A DNA stretch of 64,000 nt. It comes from [Chlorobium] sp. 445. Lineage in GTDB: Bacteria; Bacteroidota; Chlorobiia; Chlorobiales; Thermochlorobacteraceae. Location: NCBI GenBank assembly GCA_002763895.1, contig NSLH01000012.1:1-64000 (forward strand), in the 5' to 3' direction. Shown piece after piece: positions 1-10,008 of this stretch. The notes under the pieces were generated by a model. It searched no databases, was not told the DNA's origin, and worked only from the letters and a program-made list of their open reading frames with translations. Numbering within the stretch: position 1 is the first letter of the stretch; each line of letters begins with the position of its first letter. The position numbers and the translations under genes were made by a program.

Positions 1-176
1 TTTCAATCTGCTCGCAAGTCGAAGGTCGAACCATCTGCGCACTTGCCGATGGCGCAATGTGGCCCGTCCGATACAGCATTCAGCGATTCCGTGAGGAATA
101 CGAAAAGCACTGCAAAGCACCTGATTCCTTGCCACACGAATGGCGTTATGTCAATAAAGCAGCAAGTGGCGTGTGA
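1..176 (+). CDS. nuoF: NADH-quinone oxidoreductase subunit F, C-terminal end (partial)
   Basis: Only the last 57 codons are in the window, read in the frame starting at base 3 and ending at TGA 174-176. The peptide contains SQVEGRTICALADGAMWPV, which matches the region after the N3 iron-sulfur ligands in NuoF/Nqo1, followed by a basic Arg/Glu-rich tail typical of the C-terminus. NuoF is the peripheral-arm subunit of complex I that binds NADH, FMN and the N3 4Fe-4S cluster. The FMN/NADH domain and start codon lie upstream of the window. nuoG follows about 1 kb downstream on the same strand, which supports the call. An overlapping frame from base 43 is a shadow of this gene. Confidence 0.85.
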   Translation, partial: SICSQVEGRTICALADGAMWPVRYSIQRFREEYEKHCKAPDSLPHEWRYVNKAASGV

Positions 177-272
177 GGCTTTAAGTCTTCATTTCTACCA
201 TTTGCAGCTCATGTTGAATATGAAACTAGAAACCGCCTTGCTTGTTGTGCTTGGTGCAGTTACTGCGTCTCA

Positions 273-611
273 ATGAAAGAAGTTCAGGTCTATACGCGCG
301 TCAATAACAGGTGGAGCGGCGACTGTTTGCAGATTGAAGTGCGCTATCTACCCAGCGTCTATACAGCGAAAGCCACGATTTATCTGACGCATTCATTATC
401 GAGCGATGAACGCACCGCTTTAGAGCAAACTGTGCTCAACATTTTCGAAGAGCGCTTGAAAGCTGACTTTAAGCGGCAACTGGAAGCCACAGAGGAAATC
501 AGCGGCTTTTTAGAATCAGGAAGTTTGGTTAAACTCTCAGCATGTCTCTCGCGCTACATGCTGCGCGTCCTAGCTAATGCCTCATGCAAGTGGGACATTG
601 CTATTGATTGA
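273..611 (+). CDS. Hypothetical protein, 112 aa
   Basis: I do not recognise this protein. It starts at ATG 273 and has no signal peptide or membrane segment. The middle is charged and helical-looking (SSDERTALEQTVLNIFEERLKADF), preceded by a strand-like region. It lies between nuoF and nuoG on the same strand and is followed after about 50 bases by a small lipoprotein gene, so it may be cotranscribed with complex I genes, but nothing in the sequence ties it to that enzyme. A function is not assigned. The smooth composition and lack of an equally good alternative frame support a real gene. Confidence 0.55.
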   Translation: MKEVQVYTRVNNRWSGDCLQIEVRYLPSVYTAKATIYLTHSLSSDERTALEQTVLNIFEERLKADFKRQLEATEEISGFLESGSLVKLSACLSRYMLRVLANASCKWDIAID

Positions 612-662
612 CAGCGCCCGCTTGCCTCTAAACTTGACAACAGCAGAAAAACTTCAAGACAG

Positions 663-1010
663 ATGAAGAGAAAACAGCATCACAACCGCCAAACTCACTC
701 TGCAATAAAAACTTATCTCACCGTGCTGCTGCTCGTAGCCACATTTGGTGGCTGTGTAACTGGCTCAGAATTTCGTGAGACAGTTACAGACCGTAACGCC
801 CGTGTGGTGCGTGTTGGCATCCCTGATGACCCGAGCAGTTTTTTTGGTATTGTCGGCTCGAATCTTGTACGCTACGAGCCCAATAATCTAGCCAATGAAT
901 TCAAAATCGATAGTTTGCGTGTTTCTTTTACGGCAAACATTCTCAACCGTGAAAGTCCTACAGGCTGGGGATTGCCCTGTGAAATTGTAAGCATTGAACG
1001 ACTACCTTGA
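663..1010 (+). CDS. Small putative lipoprotein, 115 aa
   Basis: The protein begins with a basic, His/Lys/Arg-rich n-region, then a hydrophobic stretch (YLTVLLLVATFGGC) whose Cys at about residue 31 fits a lipobox, so a lipid-anchored envelope protein is likely. The remaining 85 residues are polar, with no repeat or motif I recognise. It sits between the 112-aa unknown gene and nuoG on the same strand. The long basic n-region is unusual, and a later start is possible. Real gene likely; function unknown. Confidence 0.55.
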   Translation: MKRKQHHNRQTHSAIKTYLTVLLLVATFGGCVTGSEFRETVTDRNARVVRVGIPDDPSSFFGIVGSNLVRYEPNNLANEFKIDSLRVSFTANILNRESPTGWGLPCEIVSIERLP

Positions 1011-1170
1011 CGCGCTAAATGTGATATAGCTCTTTTGCAGTTCATCTCGTGTTGCACTACCTTGTAATACTGCATTTTTCACTTAACTGTCAAGCCATGA
1101 TGGTCACCGAAAGGGTTGGATTGAGCAGCGAAATTAAAACGATTTTTTATTAACCAAGTAGTATCCAGTT

Positions 1171-2941
1171 ATGCCAAAGATTTTCATTGACGGCAAAGAG
1201 TACGAAGCCAAGCCGAAGCAAACGATTATTCAGATTGCTGATGGTATCAATTGCGGTGGTGTTGAGCAGGTCGATATTCCGAGATTCTGCTACCACCCAG
1301 CGCTCTCTGTTGCTGGCAACTGCCGTATGTGCCTTGTTGAAGTTGGCACACCCAAAATTGACCCTACCACAAAACAGCCTGTTCTCGACGAAAATGGCAA
1401 GCCCGTTATCATGTGGACGCCGAAACCGCTTACGGCTTGCTCAACTGAAATCTCCGATGGGATGCATGTCAAAACGCACCACACGTCGCAGATGGTGCGC
1501 AATGCACAGAAAGGCGTGTTGGAGTTTATTCTTATCAATCATCCGCTGGATTGTCCAACCTGCGACCAAGCTGGTGAATGTCCCTTACAGCAAACGACTT
1601 ACAAGTACGGTCCCGAAGGCTCACGCTACGAATTTGAGAAGGTTCATAAACCCAAGCGTGTCGCATGGGGCGAAAAAATCACCTTTGATGGCGAACGCTG
1701 CATCAATTGCACACGCTGCGTGCGCTTCTTTGACGAATACACCAAGACCTTCGACTTAGAAATTGTCCAGCGCGGTTGGAATAACTACCCGAATCCTGCT
1801 GACCCAAAGACGCTTGATGCAAATAACTATGCAATGAACATCATTGACCTTTGTCCTGTCGGCGCCTTGACTTCAACTTCTCATCGCTTTAAGGCGCGCG
1901 TTTGGGAAATGTCTGCCACCGACACCATTGCTGTCAATGATGCGCGCTGCTCGAGTATTCAACTCTGGGTACGCAACAACAAAGTGATGCGCATTACAGC
2001 GCGCTACAATCCCCTCGTCAATGGGTACTTTATTTCGGATGACACACGCCTCAACTTCCACTGGGTTAATGACAACCGTGTAAGTGGTGCTCGTATCAAG
2101 GTCAATGGCACACAACAGCCAGCTGACTGGCATACCGCTCTGAACAAAGCAGCTGCACTTATCAAGCAATATAAACCCGAAGAAATTTTTCGTGATGGCT
2201 TCTGCCAAAGCTTCACTGGAAGCCAATTATCTTGCTAAGAAATTCGCCTTTGATGTTATCGGCACGCCACATCTCGATTTCATTGAGCATTTTGAAGGGG
2301 AAGATGATCATCTCCTGATTCGCGCTGATAAAACGCCCAATCGTTTAGGCTGTCAGTTGCTCAGTATCGAGAGCCGTGATATTGCTAGCGATGAGCTTGC
2401 TAGTGCCATTAAGCTCGGAAAAATTAAGTGCGTTATCGTCATAGAAGATGAACTTGAAACCCTGCTCTCGCTCGATACCTTGCTCAAGGTAGATACACTT
2501 ATTGCGATGCCTTACAATGAAAGCGACTCTGTCAAGCGCGCTGATGTTGTCTTGCCTGCTGCTACCTTTGCTGAACTTATCGGCACGTATGTGAACTTTG
2601 AAGGAGTAATTCAGTTGGCGCGTCCTGCCAAAGCGCTCAAGCATCAAAATCGCGAACTGATGAAAGAAATGGCGCTCTCACGTCTTGACAAGCACGGCAC
2701 GCAGTTCGACAAATGGCACACCGATGAAAATAAAGTCGATGCTAAACCCAGTTGGCTCTTGCTTACTGATCTTGCTTCGGCTCTTGGCGCCAAGTGGCAG
2801 TATGAGAGTGCTCGCCAAATTTTCAATGAAATTGCTAACCAGTTCCCCGTCTTTGCAGGATTGGACTATAAGAAACTGGGCAAATTTGGTGTCAAACTGC
2901 AGGTGCAACCTGCTCAAGATAGCTGGGCTACAGTGAGTTAG
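1171..2941 (+). CDS. nuoG: NADH-quinone oxidoreductase subunit G, one frameshift
   Basis: This complex I peripheral-arm subunit carries several iron-sulfur clusters. The 2Fe-2S ligands are Cys40, Cys51, Cys54 and Cys90. His124 with Cys128, Cys131 and Cys137 (DCPTCDQAGEC) gives the His/Cys3 N5 cluster. Cys177, Cys180, Cys183 and Cys228 give a further 4Fe-4S cluster. The first frame runs to a stop at 2236-2238. The C-terminal molybdopterin-oxidoreductase-like half continues in another frame from about 2191 to 2941. One extra T in the T5 run at 2186-2190 joins them as EIFFVMASAK and gives about 590 residues, a sensible length. The break is probably a homopolymer error, though a real frameshift cannot be excluded. 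Start is ATG 1171. The FMN subunit gene lies upstream; other complex I genes are outside the window. Confidence 0.85.
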
Positions 2942-3021
2942 TTACAGCTTAATTCTCAAATGCGTTTGTGATGTTTCAATTTTAGGCAGGTAAAGTGTGA
3001 AACTTTTTCCACTAAATACTA

Positions 3022-3941
3022 ATGTCTCAAGCTAACACAGCATCATCGTCTCTTCAGCCCGTTCAAGATTTTTGGAATACCAAAGCCTGTGGCACTCACT
3101 TTGTCAAAGACGAAAAAGAATTTTATGAAAAATATCGTGCCTTTCGTTACCAAGTAGAGTGACACATTCCGCAGCTTGTTCCGTTCCACGAAGCCAAAGG
3201 TAAATCGGTTTTGGAAATCAGGTGTGGCAATGCTGCTGATGGAGTTATGTTTGCACAGCATGGCGCGCTCTACACAGTGTTGATCTTACCCAAGCCGCTG
3301 TTGATGCTACACACAAACACTTTGCTGTGATGGGCTTAACAGGTTCATTTCAGATTGAGAATGCAGAGCAACTGAGCTTTAGAGACGAGCAGTTTGATTT
3401 TGTCTACTCGCACGGGTGTTTTGCACCACACCCCCAATCCGATTAACGCTTTCAATGAAGTCTATCGTGTCTTAAAACCTGGTGGCAAAGCTATCATCAT
3501 GCTCTACCACAAGCACAGTTTTAATTACTATGTGCGAATCATGCTCTCGTGCGCTTGTGTGTTCTGATGAAAATTTTACAGCGCTGGGGAAAACACGATT
3601 CTGACCGTGCACAGCTTCGTGCCGCTCTTTCTGGTGTGCGTGGCAATCAAAACAAAAGTGTGTGGCAACTGCATTACGAAAATTTTCTGCGTCAGGGCTG
3701 GTCATATCTGAAACCCGAAAACTTTGTCCATCACTGCACGTGTGGACCAGAGTGCCCATTTGCATTTGTTTATGCTAAAAGCGACATCCGAAAACTCTTC
3801 TCTCGCTTTGCGCATCTTGAAATGAAAGTAGCTCACTTTCCACTTCGCAAATACCGTTTTGGTCGATGGATTCCACTCCAGCTTGAAAAATTCCTTGCGT
3901 CTCAACTCGGCTGGTATTTGTTCATTTTTGCAACCAAATAA
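3022..3941 (+). pseudogene. SAM-dependent class I methyltransferase, degraded
   Basis: Reading through several lesions recovers a class I methyltransferase of about 305 residues. It has motif I as VLEIRCGNAADG (family VLEIGCG), then YSHG-VLHHTPNP and the post-motif VYRVLKPGGKAIIMLYHKHS. The lesions are a TGA at 3160-3162 where the family usually has a sense codon (context RYQVE-stop-HIPQ), a lost base near 3277, an extra G in GGG 3414-3416, and a lost base near 3545. The C-terminal 130 residues are open to the stop at 3941. Gly to Arg in motif I would also weaken SAM binding. This density of damage contrasts with the single homopolymer slips elsewhere, so I call a true pseudogene. Its substrate cannot be told. 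It converges on sdhA. Confidence 0.8.
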
Positions 3942-3988
3942 CAAGAAAGATAGGCTGTATTGTCAATCACTTGCACGTCTTTGCAATG

Positions 3989-4019
3989 AAAAAAGCGCAC
4001 TCTGTAGAGTTCGCTTTTT
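3989..4019. terminator. Bidirectional terminator between methyltransferase and sdhA
   Basis: An A-rich arm (AAAAAGCG) plus ACTC pairs with GAGT plus CGCTTTTT around a short loop, with one mismatch. A-run on one side and T-run on the other let it work on both strands. It lies between two converging genes, where such an element is expected. Confidence 0.65.
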
Positions 4020-4050
4020 GTGTTTCATGCTGCACCTGATTGACGATATT

Positions 4051-5817
4051 TTAGTACTTACGCTCCTTTGGCACAAATTTATCACGGTATTCCCAGTCGC
4101 GTTCTGCAAGTGCCATATTGACCGGCTTGAAAGAAAGTTCGGTCTGTCCATCCTCATGCACGAGGCAGAGCGTATGTTTGAGCCAGTTAGCATCGTCGCG
4201 TTTTGGGTAATCTTCGCGGGCGTGTGCGCCACGTGACTCTTTGCGGTGATAAGCGCCTTCAACAATAGTGGCGGAGTATTCAATCATAAACTCGAGTTCA
4301 ACAGCATCCAGCAGGTCGGTGTTGAATTCCTTACCTTTGTCTTGCACCACCACATTCTTTGCGCGCTTACGCAGTGCCTTGATATCACGGCAGGCTTCAG
4401 CGAGCAATTCTTCTGTGCGGAATACTCCGACTTTATCCATCATCATTTGTTGCAAGTCTTCACGCACTTTACCGATGCTTTCGCCTTGTGTGCGGGAGAG
4501 AATTGCATCGAGTTTTTCACGCACTTTCTTATCTGCATTCTTTTGCAGCGGCATTTTGCCTTTGGTTTCCTGCACAAACTTGACCATGTCTTTTCCTGCA
4601 CGCCGCCCAAAGACAATCAGGTCTAAGAGAGAGTTCGTGCCTAAGCGATTTGCGCCATGCACCGAGACGCACGCAACTTCACCTGCAGCCCAGAATCCGA
4701 CTTTTACATCGTTTTTGTCGTTGTAGACCACTTTGCCATCAATGTTCGTTGGGATACCGCCCATCGCGTAGTGACAGGTGGGCTGTACTGGAATAGGAGT
4801 CTTTGAGGGATCGACGCCGAGATAAATTTTAGCAAAGGTTGAGATTTCTGGCAGCTTGGTTTCAATTTGCTTGAGTGTGAGGTGCGTGAGGTCAAGATTG
4901 ATGTAGTCTTTGTTTTTGCCGACGCCACGACCTTCGCGTACTTCAAGATACATAGAGCGTGAAATCATATCGCGCGGCGCAAGGTCTTTGACCGTTGGCG
5001 CATAGCGTTCCATAAATCGCTCCCCCGCCGCATTGCGCAAGACACCGCCTTCTCCGCGTGCACCTTCTGTTACTAAAATGCCTAAGCGATAGAGGCCTGT
5101 CGGGTGGAATTGCACAAACTCCATATCTTCCAGCGGAATGCCGTGCTGCATTGCAATTGCAAGACCATCACCAGTATTTGCATGTGCATTAGATGTGGTT
5201 TTGTATGCTCTGCCAAATCCACCCGTGGCAAACATGACAGCTTTGGAATTGAACAGGTCAATATCACCCGTGCGAATGTTGTAGGTAACCACGCCGCAGA
5301 TAACACCATCCGTTTCGCAAAGGTCCATCACTTGAAACTCATTGTAGAAGCGTACCTTGCGTTTGATGCATTGCTCGTAGAGTGTATGCAGACAGACATG
5401 TCCTGTGCGGTCAGCAGCATAGCAAGCACGTCGGACAGGCGCTTCACCGAAATTGCGCGTGTGTCCACCAAACGGGCGCTGTGCAATTTTACCTTCTTTG
5501 GTGCGTGAGAACGGCACACCAAAATGCTCCATTTCAATGATTGCGCGTGGTGCGTCGTTGCACATGACTTCAATTGCATCTTGGTCGCCTAGATAATCTG
5601 AGCCTTTAACGGTATCAAAAGCATGCCACAACGGATAATCTTCTTCTTCGTTGCCTAATGCCGCACAAATTCCGCCCTGTGCTGCCCCCGAGTGCGAGCG
5701 CAGCGGATGCAATTTTGAAATCACTGCTACATCGCAATACTCTGCAGCCTCTACCGCAGCACGCAATCCAGCTAAACCTGCACCGACAATGACAATATCA
5801 TGATTAAACACTGACAT
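4051..5817 (-). CDS. sdhA: Succinate dehydrogenase flavoprotein subunit
   Basis: This subunit oxidises succinate to fumarate (or the reverse) with covalently bound FAD and passes electrons to SdhB. At 588 aa it has the usual length. Visible motifs are the N-terminal dinucleotide fold [13 protein letters not shown], the FAD-linking His in [11 protein letters not shown], the substrate region [17 protein letters not shown] with an active-site Arg, the conserved HYAMGG, and the C-terminal FAD motif [13 protein letters not shown]. It is the last gene of sdhC-sdhD-sdhA, 83 bases after sdhD. No sdhB follows: the next gene converges across a terminator. Reaction direction cannot be told from sequence. 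Confidence 0.95.
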   Translation of the reverse strand: MSVFNHDIVIVGAGLAGLRAAVEAAEYCDVAVISKLHPLRSHSGAAQGGICAALGNEEEDYPLWHAFDTVKGSDYLGDQDAIEVMCNDAPRAIIEMEHFGVPFSRTKEGKIAQRPFGGHTRNFGEAPVRRACYAADRTGHVCLHTLYEQCIKRKVRFYNEFQVMDLCETDGVICGVVTYNIRTGDIDLFNSKAVMFATGGFGRAYKTTSNAHANTGDGLAIAMQHGIPLEDMEFVQFHPTGLYRLGILVTEGARGEGGVLRNAAGERFMERYAPTVKDLAPRDMISRSMYLEVREGRGVGKNKDYINLDLTHLTLKQIETKLPEISTFAKIYLGVDPSKTPIPVQPTCHYAMGGIPTNIDGKVVYNDKNDVKVGFWAAGEVACVSVHGANRLGTNSLLDLIVFGRRAGKDMVKFVQETKGKMPLQKNADKKVREKLDAILSRTQGESIGKVREDLQQMMMDKVGVFRTEELLAEACRDIKALRKRAKNVVVQDKGKEFNTDLLDAVELEFMIEYSATIVEGAYHRKESRGAHAREDYPKRDDANWLKHTLCLVHEDGQTELSFKPVNMALAERDWEYRDKFVPKERKY

Positions 5818-5900
5818 AGTACTACTGTTAATTTGAGTTTGTTTATGAGTTATTTACACCTGCCTAAAACATTGCCTATGAGTTGCATGTTGGCTCATGC

Positions 5901-6404
5901 TTATGGCAGCACTTGACTGAGGCTGAAACTCGGCGGATTGTATGGTCCTGCCGTCAGCACTGTTTGTGCACCAATCACAAAGAGCGAGAGCGCTAGCACC
6001 CAACAAGTGGCAACCAGCGTCAGGCGCAAGCCTTTGTTCTTGGCATAATCATCAATAATGTTGAGCAGACCATTGAAGCCATGATAAAGCCCGAAGATGA
6101 GAAAGAGCAAATCAAAGACCTTCCAAAGTGGATTCGAAAGACGCTTGGTTACTTTTTCGTAAGTGATAATATGCTCACCAAATTTCGGGTCGCTAATCAT
6201 GCCAGCTTCAACCGCTTTTTTGTATTCAGGATATTTTTCGGCGTAAGTTGCACGAATTTGCCTGTATTCTTCTTCATCGGCAAGATAATCGGTTGGCATG
6301 TGCTGCACCCAGAAGTGCCCAATGAGCGTGGCAAGCAGGAGCACACCTGAGACACGCTGGAAGAACCAACCGAACGCACCGCTTTTCTTTGCTTCTCGTT
6401 GCAT
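5901..6404 (-). CDS. sdhD: Succinate dehydrogenase membrane anchor subunit D
   Basis: This 167-aa protein has three hydrophobic segments: around residues 13-30 (RVSGVLLLATLIGHFW), around 92-110 (LFDLLFLIFGLYHGFNGL) and around 128-150. The His-Gly-x-Asn-Gly...DDY pattern in segment two resembles the haem- and quinone-site region of SdhD. A polar insert of about 50 residues (DYLADEEEYRQIRATYAEKYPEY) separates segments one and two and is longer than in the E. coli subunit. It starts 23 bases after the sdhC stop and is followed by sdhA. Assignment rests on motif and operon position. Confidence 0.85.
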   Translation of the reverse strand: MQREAKKSGAFGWFFQRVSGVLLLATLIGHFWVQHMPTDYLADEEEYRQIRATYAEKYPEYKKAVEAGMISDPKFGEHIITYEKVTKRLSNPLWKVFDLLFLIFGLYHGFNGLLNIIDDYAKNKGLRLTLVATCWVLALSLFVIGAQTVLTAGPYNPPSFSLSQVLP

Positions 6405-6427
6405 TGCACTAAACTTCCTTTCTCAAT

Positions 6428-6871
6428 TTATTTGAAGAGTGGCGTAATAAAATACGGGGCGAGAATCGGATAGCCGCCCAGCAGAATAATGAGGGCCGAA
6501 AGCGCAAGCGTCGCATAAAACATACGTTTCTGCTTTGGCGACCAGCCCAAGAAGTCCACCATCACAATGCGAAAGCCATTGATGGAGTGATAAGTAACGA
6601 TAGCAAGCAAGGCAAACTCGCCTAGTTTGAAGAGCGGGCTTCGATATGAACTCATCAGGGCATCGAATTTAGCAGGGTCGTAGAGTGCACGCAATCCAAA
6701 AATGTGAATGACAAGATAGACGACCATTCCAATTCCTGAAATGCGGTGCAAAATCCATGCCCACATGCCAGGACGCCATTTGTATTCAAGTATGCGTTGC
6801 ACAGCGCCTTGGAAGCCAGCGAAGTAGGGAAGTTTCGCGGCGGTTTTCGGATTTTCAGTTTCTACTGCCAT
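6428..6871 (-). CDS. sdhC: Succinate dehydrogenase cytochrome b subunit
   Basis: The 147-aa protein has three membrane segments. The first contains WILHRISGIGMVVYLVIH, the signature of the SdhC cytochrome b family, with His residues as candidate haem ligands. The second contains YHSINGFRIVMVDF. With SdhD it anchors SdhA/SdhB and reduces quinone. It is the first gene of the minus-strand operon. Its promoter should lie in the 270-base gap to the divergent MFS gene. Confidence 0.9.
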   Translation of the reverse strand: MAVETENPKTAAKLPYFAGFQGAVQRILEYKWRPGMWAWILHRISGIGMVVYLVIHIFGLRALYDPAKFDALMSSYRSPLFKLGEFALLAIVTYHSINGFRIVMVDFLGWSPKQKRMFYATLALSALIILLGGYPILAPYFITPLFK

Positions 6872-7142
6872 ACTACTTTACTACCTTTCTCTGATAAAAC
6901 GGTTTCTGAAGTTAGAGTTGAAGATGCCTTGGTGGCTTGCTGTACCAAGCCGCAGGCTACACGTCTTGAAATTTACTTTTCTTTTCAGCTAATCCAAAGT
7001 ATCTCTCGAAATAAAACTTGTTCAAATCGTCAGCAGATTTTGCACTCTATCTTTATGTAACAACCATGCCTACATTATCGCTGCTGCGTGCGGACATTTG
7101 CTATATTTACAGTTTAGCTTTGCCCAAGTCATACATGCTGAA

Positions 7143-8322
7143 ATGATCTTGCAATCTCGACGGGCGGAAATTGCTTTAGTTTATGCAGTCGCCTTTTTTC
7201 AAGGTATTGGCAATATCGTGTTCCCTGCCAGTGCCACCATATTCAAAACGCATCATGGCTTTAGCGATAGCAATTACGGTCTGCTCTACCTTGCCATGAT
7301 TTTCTTTGCTATCAGCAGCTCTCTTACTGCTGCCTTTCTTGTGCATCGACTGCCGCTGAAGACCATTTTCCTCATCGGCACATTTGGCTATACACTCTCG
7401 CAACTTTTGCTTGCGCTAAGCTACCCAGCACAAAGCTATGCCCTCGTGCTGCTTTCGATTTCTATTCTGGGCATCGGATTTGGCTTTACAGGCACTGCCG
7501 TTAATTTCTACCCAACGCAATTTTTCCCGACACACCGCGATGCTGCAATTATCTTCGTGCATGTGGCTTTCGGCATTGGCGCTACACTTGCTCCTACACT
7601 GCTGGCTTTTGCACAAACTTTTTTTTGGCTGGGCGTCCTATCCTGCTGCCGCCTCACTTCTGCTCTTTGCACTTGCAATTGTTTCTTTCACCTTACCACT
7701 TCAAGCCAACATCCCGCATGCATCTTCTAACAACGCAACGCCAAGCGTTCCATTCGGACTTTGGCTCTTCTGCATCGTTGCCGTACTCTACGCTCTGTGT
7801 GAAGCTACATTTTCAAACTGGTCGGTGATCTTTCTTGTGGAGACAAAAGGACTATCCTTGTCAAGTGCAAGTTCAGGGCTTTCAGCATTCTGGTTTGCAC
7901 TGACTTTTGGACGGCTTCTGGCTTCGATACTTGCCCGTTCTCTTGGCGCTGAAAAAATCTATCTTGTTTTACCACCGATGATGGCACTGGCGTTTTTACT
8001 TACACCAATTGTCAATAGCGAGTCGAATCTGCTCTTGTGCTTTTTACTTGCTGGCTTTGGATGTTCTGCGTTTTTTCCGCTCAATGTTAGTCTTGCCATA
8101 AAATACTTCCCAGAGCAAGCTGCTATGACAGGCGGATTGATGAGCGCATTTGTGATGCTTGGCATTGGCATCGTGTCGTATGGCATCGCACCTCTGCGGC
8201 AACATCTTGCCCTCGAGAAGATTTATCTTTTCTCATCAATTTATCCCATTCTGGCTATGCTGCTTGGTTTTGCGCTTGTCAAAAAATTTTCGCGCCTTCA
8301 TGCCGTTCAATCTACTTCTTAA
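7143..8322 (+). CDS. Major facilitator superfamily transporter, one frameshift
   Basis: Two overlapping frames together give one MFS protein of about 392 residues with roughly twelve hydrophobic helices. The N-terminal half starts at ATG 7143 (MILQSRRAEIALVYAV) and runs to about 7626. The C-terminal half continues in another frame to 8322. Removing one T from the T8 run at 7619-7626 joins them as LLAFAQTFFGWASYPAAASL. The layout (short N-terminus, helix 1 FFQGIGNIVFPA, a GFGFTG motif in helix 5) resembles sugar permeases of the fucose-permease type, but the substrate is not determined. This is the one homopolymer break in the window with a surplus base. It diverges from sdhC. Confidence 0.75.
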
Positions 8323-8481
8323 AGGAAATCACTTATCGCTATGCAGATCGCTCACTGTTCAGGACCGCTCGTTCGCCTCACTCATCAACATGCAGCAACT
8401 AGATCACAGTCTATGCTCTCTATCGACCGTTGTTTGATGCATTATCTTGAATTTTGTCTTGGCTGATAAATTCTCAATACC

Positions 8482-8994
8482 ATGCGCGTGACACTTCGCC
8501 TCTCTTTCCCACTTTTGCTCTTTGCGCTTTTGTTCAGCGCTTTGAGTTGCCGCTCGGTTGCGCGTTTTACTTCCTCTGCAAAGACGCCTTCTGAAAATTC
8601 ATCCGCAGCGCGCACAGCTTCTTCAGCACAACCGACAAGGTCTGCACTCAACAACCCTGCTCAATCCATTACCGAGTCTTCAGGCTCGCAGATTGTCTCG
8701 TCCGAAGAAGGCATGGCGTCTTACTACGCCGCACAGTTTCATGGGCGGCGCACCAGCAGCGGTGAAATTTTTGACGTCAATGCCATGACGGCTGCACATC
8801 TGAATCTACCTTTTGGCACACGCGTACGCGTAACTAATCTTTCCAACAACAAAAGTGTGATTGTGCGCATCAACGACCGCTTGCCGCCTAACAACAAAAG
8901 TCGCATTATTGATCTCTCGCCTGCTGCAGCACGTCAAATTGAAATGATTCAAGCGGGCGTGGTGAAAGTCAGAGTGGAAACACTTTCAAATTAA
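8482..8994 (+). CDS. rlpA: RlpA-like double-psi beta-barrel lipoprotein
   Basis: RlpA proteins are outer-membrane lipoproteins; the Pseudomonas member is a septal lytic transglycosylase acting on naked glycan. The 170-aa protein has a lipobox LLFSALSC, a Ser/Ala/Thr-rich linker to about residue 70, and then the family core: [41 protein letters not shown] and [13 protein letters not shown]. The Glu in SSGE and the Asp in NDR correspond to catalytic positions discussed for the family. The usual NDRGP is NDRLP here. There is no C-terminal SPOR domain, so septal targeting by that route is unlikely. Confidence 0.85.
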   Translation: MRVTLRLSFPLLLFALLFSALSCRSVARFTSSAKTPSENSSAARTASSAQPTRSALNNPAQSITESSGSQIVSSEEGMASYYAAQFHGRRTSSGEIFDVNAMTAAHLNLPFGTRVRVTNLSNNKSVIVRINDRLPPNNKSRIIDLSPAAARQIEMIQAGVVKVRVETLSN

Positions 8995-9137
8995 ATGGCG
9001 CATCTTGCCGACTTTGCTAGCTTCACGCTGGAACCTACACGGCTTTGAGCCTCTCTTTTGTGACACAAGGACCGTGGAGCAAAAAACTTTGCTATCTTGT
9101 TTTAGTTGTTATCGCAAAACAAAAAATTAAAGCTGTA

Positions 9138-9968
9138 ATGAAGGGGAAATTTTGCATTGTCACGGGCGCAAACTCTGGCATCGGGTTCGAGAGCGCAAAA
9201 GCCTTAGCCAAAATGGGTGCACGTGTGGGCTTACTTTGTCGAACACAAGCCAAATGCGATGACGCCAAAGCGGCAATTCTTCACGCTGTGCCTGATGCTG
9301 AATTGGATACTTTCGCTGCTGACCTTTCTTCGCAAGCAGAAATCCGACGGGTTGCTCAAGAAATTAAACAGACTTATCCTAAACTCGATGTTCTGCTCAA
9401 CAATGCTGGGATTGTCGAAAACGAGCGCAAGCTCTCTGTTGATGGTATCGAGATGACGTTTGCAGTCAATCACCTTGCGTATTTTCTGCTTACGAATTTG
9501 CTTTTGGAGCATCTCAAAGCGGCTGCGCCCTCACGCATTGTCAATGTCTCCTCTGCTGCACATTTTGGTGCCCGCATGGATTTTGACGATCTTCAGGGTG
9601 AAAAAAGTTACAGCGGCTGGCGTGCTTATAGCCAATCGAAACTGGCTAACATTCTCTTCACGATTGAGCTTGCTCGTCGACTTGAGGGCACAGGTGTAAC
9701 GGTCAACGCTCTGCATCCTGGTGTGATTGGCACAAAACTTTTTCGCAACTTGGGTATTATCAATACGCTTGCTGGCATTTTTCTTACAAGTCCTGAAAAA
9801 GGCGCAGAAACATCGGTCTATCTTGCCTCATCGCCCGATGTTGAGGGCATTACAGGCAAGTATTTTGACAACAAGCGCATGGTCTTGCCTTCGAGCGCGG
9901 CCCAAAATCTTGCTGACGCCAAACGCCTCTGGGATATTAGCGCAGCACTAACTCACCTTTCGGACTGA
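9138..9968 (+). CDS. Short-chain dehydrogenase/reductase, retinol-dehydrogenase-like
   Basis: This is a classical SDR of 276 residues with cofactor motif TGANSGIG near the N-terminus, the structural NNAG, an active-site Ser in VNVSSAAH and the catalytic YSQSK. Arg after the second strand (LCRT) suggests preference for NADP(H). The wide spacing and HPGVIGT motif resemble the retinol dehydrogenase/WW-domain oxidoreductase subgroup, but bacterial members act on many alcohols and ketones and the substrate is unknown. I chose ATG 9138 (MKGKFCIVTG) because the upstream extension in the same frame is hydrophobic and not SDR-like. It is 40 bases before the acylase gene and may share its transcript. 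Confidence 0.85.
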   Translation: MKGKFCIVTGANSGIGFESAKALAKMGARVGLLCRTQAKCDDAKAAILHAVPDAELDTFAADLSSQAEIRRVAQEIKQTYPKLDVLLNNAGIVENERKLSVDGIEMTFAVNHLAYFLLTNLLLEHLKAAAPSRIVNVSSAAHFGARMDFDDLQGEKSYSGWRAYSQSKLANILFTIELARRLEGTGVTVNALHPGVIGTKLFRNLGIINTLAGIFLTSPEKGAETSVYLASSPDVEGITGKYFDNKRMVLPSSAAQNLADAKRLWDISAALTHLSD

Positions 9969-10008
9969 CTTCATGAGTAACCTTTTGTAGTAGCATCACT
10001 GACTTTCA

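Noticed and set aside
43-276. Open frame of 77 codons at the window start
   Set aside because: The first part lies in another frame of nuoF, whose conserved C-terminus is clear; no family or composition support.
7619-7626. Programmed frameshift at the T8 run of the MFS gene
   Set aside because: No stop, stem or Shine-Dalgarno-like stimulator is evident, and the break fits the window-wide homopolymer pattern.
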